Source of the DNA: CAZOWM01 sp964583615
GTDB lineage: Bacteria > Spirochaetota > B62-G9 > DRHN01
Assembly: GCA_964583615.1 (NCBI GenBank)
Contig: CAZOWM010000011.1
Coordinates: 12,557-76,556, forward strand
DNA length: 64,000 nt
Direction: 5' to 3'
Under the pieces are notes generated by a model. That model was given only the letters and a program-made list of their open reading frames with translations. It was not told where the DNA came from and made no database searches. Positions 61,897 to 64,000 of this stretch are shown one piece after another. The position numbers were made by a program, and so were the translations under genes. Each line of letters begins with the position of its first letter. Position 1 is the first letter of the stretch.

Positions 61897-63540
61897 ATGA
61901 AGGATAACAGTGTGTCCATCAGCCCGGCAGGAGAAAAGTTTCCACTCCCCGCTCAGCAGGAGTACGAAAAAGAGCTCCAGAGGCTCGAGGCGGTGGTGGA
62001 GCAGAAGCGAAACGAAGGCAAGGAAATCGTCGTGGTCATGGGCCTCGGGTTCGTGGGCATCGTGATGGCAGCAGTGGTTGCTGACTCTGTCGGCAAAGAC
62101 GGCAGCCCTGGCAAGTTTGTCATCGGAATGCAGAGGCCGAGCGCGAGAAGCTTCTGGAAAATCCCCCTCCTCAATCGGGGGGTCTCCCCCATCAAGGCTG
62201 AAGACCCTGAGGTTGAGCAGCTCATCAAACGCTGCGTTCTCGAAAAACACACCTTCACAGCGACCTACACCTACGACGCGCTGAAGCTTGCGGACGTGGT
62301 GGTGGTGGACGTTCAGTGCGACTTCAGGAAAAACTCCCTCGGGGACGTTTGCACCGGGTACGCGGACACCATAGCGCTGGAGGAGTCTTTTGTCATCATT
62401 GCGGAGCGCATCCAGCCCGAAGCGCTCGTGCTCATCGAGACCACCGTTCCCCCGGGCACAACGGAGCAGGTTGCCTTTCCCATAATGAAAAAAATCTTTG
62501 AAAAGCGGGGAATCGCCTCCGACCCCCTCCTTTCGCACAGCTACGAGCGGGTCATGCCCGGGAAACACTACGTGGCATCGATCCGGGACTTCTGGCGGGT
62601 GTGCAGCGGCATCAACGACACCGCGCGCGGCAAGGTGGTGCAGTTTCTCAACGAGGTGCTGAACACCGGCAAATATCCGCTCACCGTGCTCGACCGCCCC
62701 ATCGAGTCCGAGACCGCGAAGATCGTTGAGAACAGCTACCGTGCGACGATCCTCGCGTTCATGGACGAATGGTCGCTTTTTTCCGAGAGAAACGGCGTTG
62801 ACCTGAAAAAGGTCATCGAGGCGATCAAGGTACGCCCCACCCACTCCAACATCATGTTCCCCGGCCCGGGGATCGGCGGCTACTGCCTGCCAAAGGACGG
62901 AGGCCTCGGCGTGTGGGCGTACAAGCACATCCTCGGCTGGGATGACGACATATTCAGGATCACCCCGCGCGCAATCGACATCAACGACACACGGGCCCTT
63001 CACGTACCCCAGCTTGTGCGGGACGCGCTCCGCAACATGGGAAGGCCCCTTGCCGCAGCAGACGTGCTCGTGCTCGGCGCTTCCTACAGGGAGGACGTGG
63101 GCGACACCCGCTACAGCGGCTCCGAATTCATCATCAGAAAGCTCACCGAAATGGGAGCCGAGCTCAAGTACCACGACCCCTACCTCGACAACTGGTGGGA
63201 GCTCGAAAGCCAGGACACCTACCCGGACCCGAATCACAGCAGGCGTCACTTCTTTCACCGACAGAATAAACTCAGCGACCTTCGGGTGGAAAAAGACCTG
63301 TGGAAGGCAATGGCCGGAATCGAGGCGCTGGTGCTTGCGGTGCGCCACAAGCAGTACCTCGACCTCGACCCCGACAGGGTATTCAAGGCAGTGGGAAAGC
63401 CGTTTGCCATCGTGGACTGCTTCTGCATCCTCGACGACCAGAAGATCCGGCGCTACCTCCAGCTCGGCTGCGAGGTGAAGGGGATGGGACGCGGGCACAT
63501 AAAGCGGATAAAGGAGAGCCTCAAAAACGAGGGGAATTGA
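61897..63540 (+). CDS. Nucleotide-sugar dehydrogenase (UDP-Glc/GDP-Man DH family), long form
   Basis: 547 residues against ~430 usual. The Rossmann motif GLGFVG is at about 49-54, preceded by a ~40-residue charged helix. The catalytic Cys330 is in GPGIGGYCLPKDGG, with Lys-Asn equivalents in ETAKIVENSYRATILAF. Such enzymes oxidise a nucleotide sugar twice to the uronate (e.g. WecC, VipA, AlgD). Extra length also comes from an insert near 425-470 (WWELESQDTYPDPNHSRRHF). AAAGGAGAG precedes the ATG. It follows the ASKHA gene across the N gap and may be part of the same unit. The sugar substrate is not determinable. Confidence 0.85.
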   Translation: MKDNSVSISPAGEKFPLPAQQEYEKELQRLEAVVEQKRNEGKEIVVVMGLGFVGIVMAAVVADSVGKDGSPGKFVIGMQRPSARSFWKIPLLNRGVSPIKAEDPEVEQLIKRCVLEKHTFTATYTYDALKLADVVVVDVQCDFRKNSLGDVCTGYADTIALEESFVIIAERIQPEALVLIETTVPPGTTEQVAFPIMKKIFEKRGIASDPLLSHSYERVMPGKHYVASIRDFWRVCSGINDTARGKVVQFLNEVLNTGKYPLTVLDRPIESETAKIVENSYRATILAFMDEWSLFSERNGVDLKKVIEAIKVRPTHSNIMFPGPGIGGYCLPKDGGLGVWAYKHILGWDDDIFRITPRAIDINDTRALHVPQLVRDALRNMGRPLAAADVLVLGASYREDVGDTRYSGSEFIIRKLTEMGAELKYHDPYLDNWWELESQDTYPDPNHSRRHFFHRQNKLSDLRVEKDLWKAMAGIEALVLAVRHKQYLDLDPDRVFKAVGKPFAIVDCFCILDDQKIRRYLQLGCEVKGMGRGHIKRIKESLKNEGN

Positions 63541-63590
63541 GCAGATTTTTGCTTTCTGAATAGTGAGAGAAGATTACGGCGTGCTGAAAC

Positions 63591-64000
63591 TTAAAGACGT
63601 TTCTTCGTTGCAAACTCGTAGCGGTCCTTTTTGTTGAGAAGGCCCATCTCCTTGAGCTCCTGCCTGATCGTGATGATGCTCACCCGCCTGTCCCCGTACT
63701 CCGGGAGCTTTAACGCGAGGGAGATGTCTTTGATGTCGTAGTAGGGATGGTCGAGAATAATACGGAGGATCCTTCTCCCGAGCGTGCTCTTTGCACGCGA
63801 GAGGTCCGCCAAGTCGTATGAGCCGGGCTTCTTTTCTTCATCAGTTCCATACTCCTGCCGTGCGGAGTACCCGCGTTTCTCCGGAGGGGCCTGTGGGACA
63901 TCGAGCCCGGAGTAAAACTTTTCCTCTATTTCCTCTGGCCGTTTAACACGCCCGATGATCCTGCTCGAGGGAGACTCAAAGGGTGTTCTCGGTGAGGGCT
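63591..64000 (-). CDS. Protein with C-terminal winged-helix-like domain, N-terminus beyond the window
   Basis: At least 136 residues; the frame is open to the window edge. The visible N-terminal part is Pro/Glu/Lys-rich and probably disordered (RVKRPEEIEEKF, PPEKRGYSARQEYG). The C-terminal ~70 residues look like a winged helix: LGRRILRIILDHPYYDIKDISLALKLP, then RVSIITIRQELKEMGLL. A TTG at 63812 could serve as a start, but the upstream frame continues with coding-like sequence. It converges on the nucleotide-sugar dehydrogenase. Possibly a regulator; no named family. Confidence 0.65.
   Translation of the reverse strand, partial: PSPRTPFESPSSRIIGRVKRPEEIEEKFYSGLDVPQAPPEKRGYSARQEYGTDEEKKPGSYDLADLSRAKSTLGRRILRIILDHPYYDIKDISLALKLPEYGDRRVSIITIRQELKEMGLLNKKDRYEFATKKRL

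Noticed and set aside
61855..63498. 547-codon minus-strand open frame opposite the nucleotide-sugar dehydrogenase
   Set aside because: Exact shadow of a gene with strong C-ending codon bias; no family motifs, whereas the plus strand has clear Rossmann and catalytic Cys motifs.
63591..63812. Complete 73-residue gene starting at TTG 63812
   Set aside because: The frame continues upstream to the window edge with protein-like sequence, so this is only the C-terminal part.

Overview
The window looks like part of a Spirochaetota draft genome, probably an environmental or metagenome-derived assembly. The evidence is a spiro-SPASM type gene (a family I recall as restricted to spirochaetes), an adenylate cyclase with a C-terminal TPR-like tail, several envelope TPR/PEGA proteins, bacterial-type ribosomal operons and a 100-N scaffold gap at 61729-61828. 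This placement is an inference from gene content; no 16S rRNA gene is present.

Layout. 1-4997 (minus) is a sugar-modification operon: spiro-SPASM protein, SpsF-like cytidylyltransferase, a PseG-like/methyltransferase fusion and a cell-wall amidase cut by the window edge. 5082-8967 (plus) holds xseA, xseB, a membrane adenylate cyclase and a small secreted protein. 8981-13574 (minus) is an unusual three-gene envelope operon: a CsgG/FlgO-like plus barrel protein, a PEGA/TPR protein, and a CheW-like/TM/coiled-coil/TPR protein with a possible FlgT-type C-terminus. 13712-17715 holds a DUF192 lipoprotein and, divergently, a GerMN protein, nadE, an orphan solute-binding lipoprotein and apbE.

17726-49706 (minus) is a nearly continuous translation and transcription block. 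In transcription order it runs tRNA-Thr, rpmG, tRNA-Trp, secE, nusG, rplK, rplA, rplJ, rplL, rpoB, rpoC, rpsL, rpsG, fusA, tuf, the S10-spc-alpha cluster through rplQ, an EcfT-like gene and a helicase-C-terminal-like gene. Strong sigma70-like promoters (17-bp spacers) sit before tRNA-Thr, rplK, rpoB, rpsL and tuf. Two hairpin terminators lie inside the block, before rpoB and before rpsG. The most striking feature is the absence of rplC (L3) between rpsJ and rplD.

49742-53568 (minus) is an operon of HU, lnt, a response regulator, a small TPR protein and a bactofilin, preceded by rpsT. Then follow uvrC (plus), a TatA-like protein with a Gln/Gly/Pro repeat tail (minus) and a GAF/HD-GYP phosphodiesterase (plus). 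57995-63540 (plus) is a redox cluster: an MDR dehydrogenase with two Rossmann-like regions, a 2Fe-2S/ASKHA protein related to corrinoid-protein activators, and a long nucleotide-sugar dehydrogenase. It ends facing a winged-helix gene cut by the window edge.

The best candidates for something undescribed are the CheW/PEGA/CsgG-like envelope operon, the redox cluster, and a set of promoters whose predicted start sites coincide with the ATG (leaderless mRNAs).
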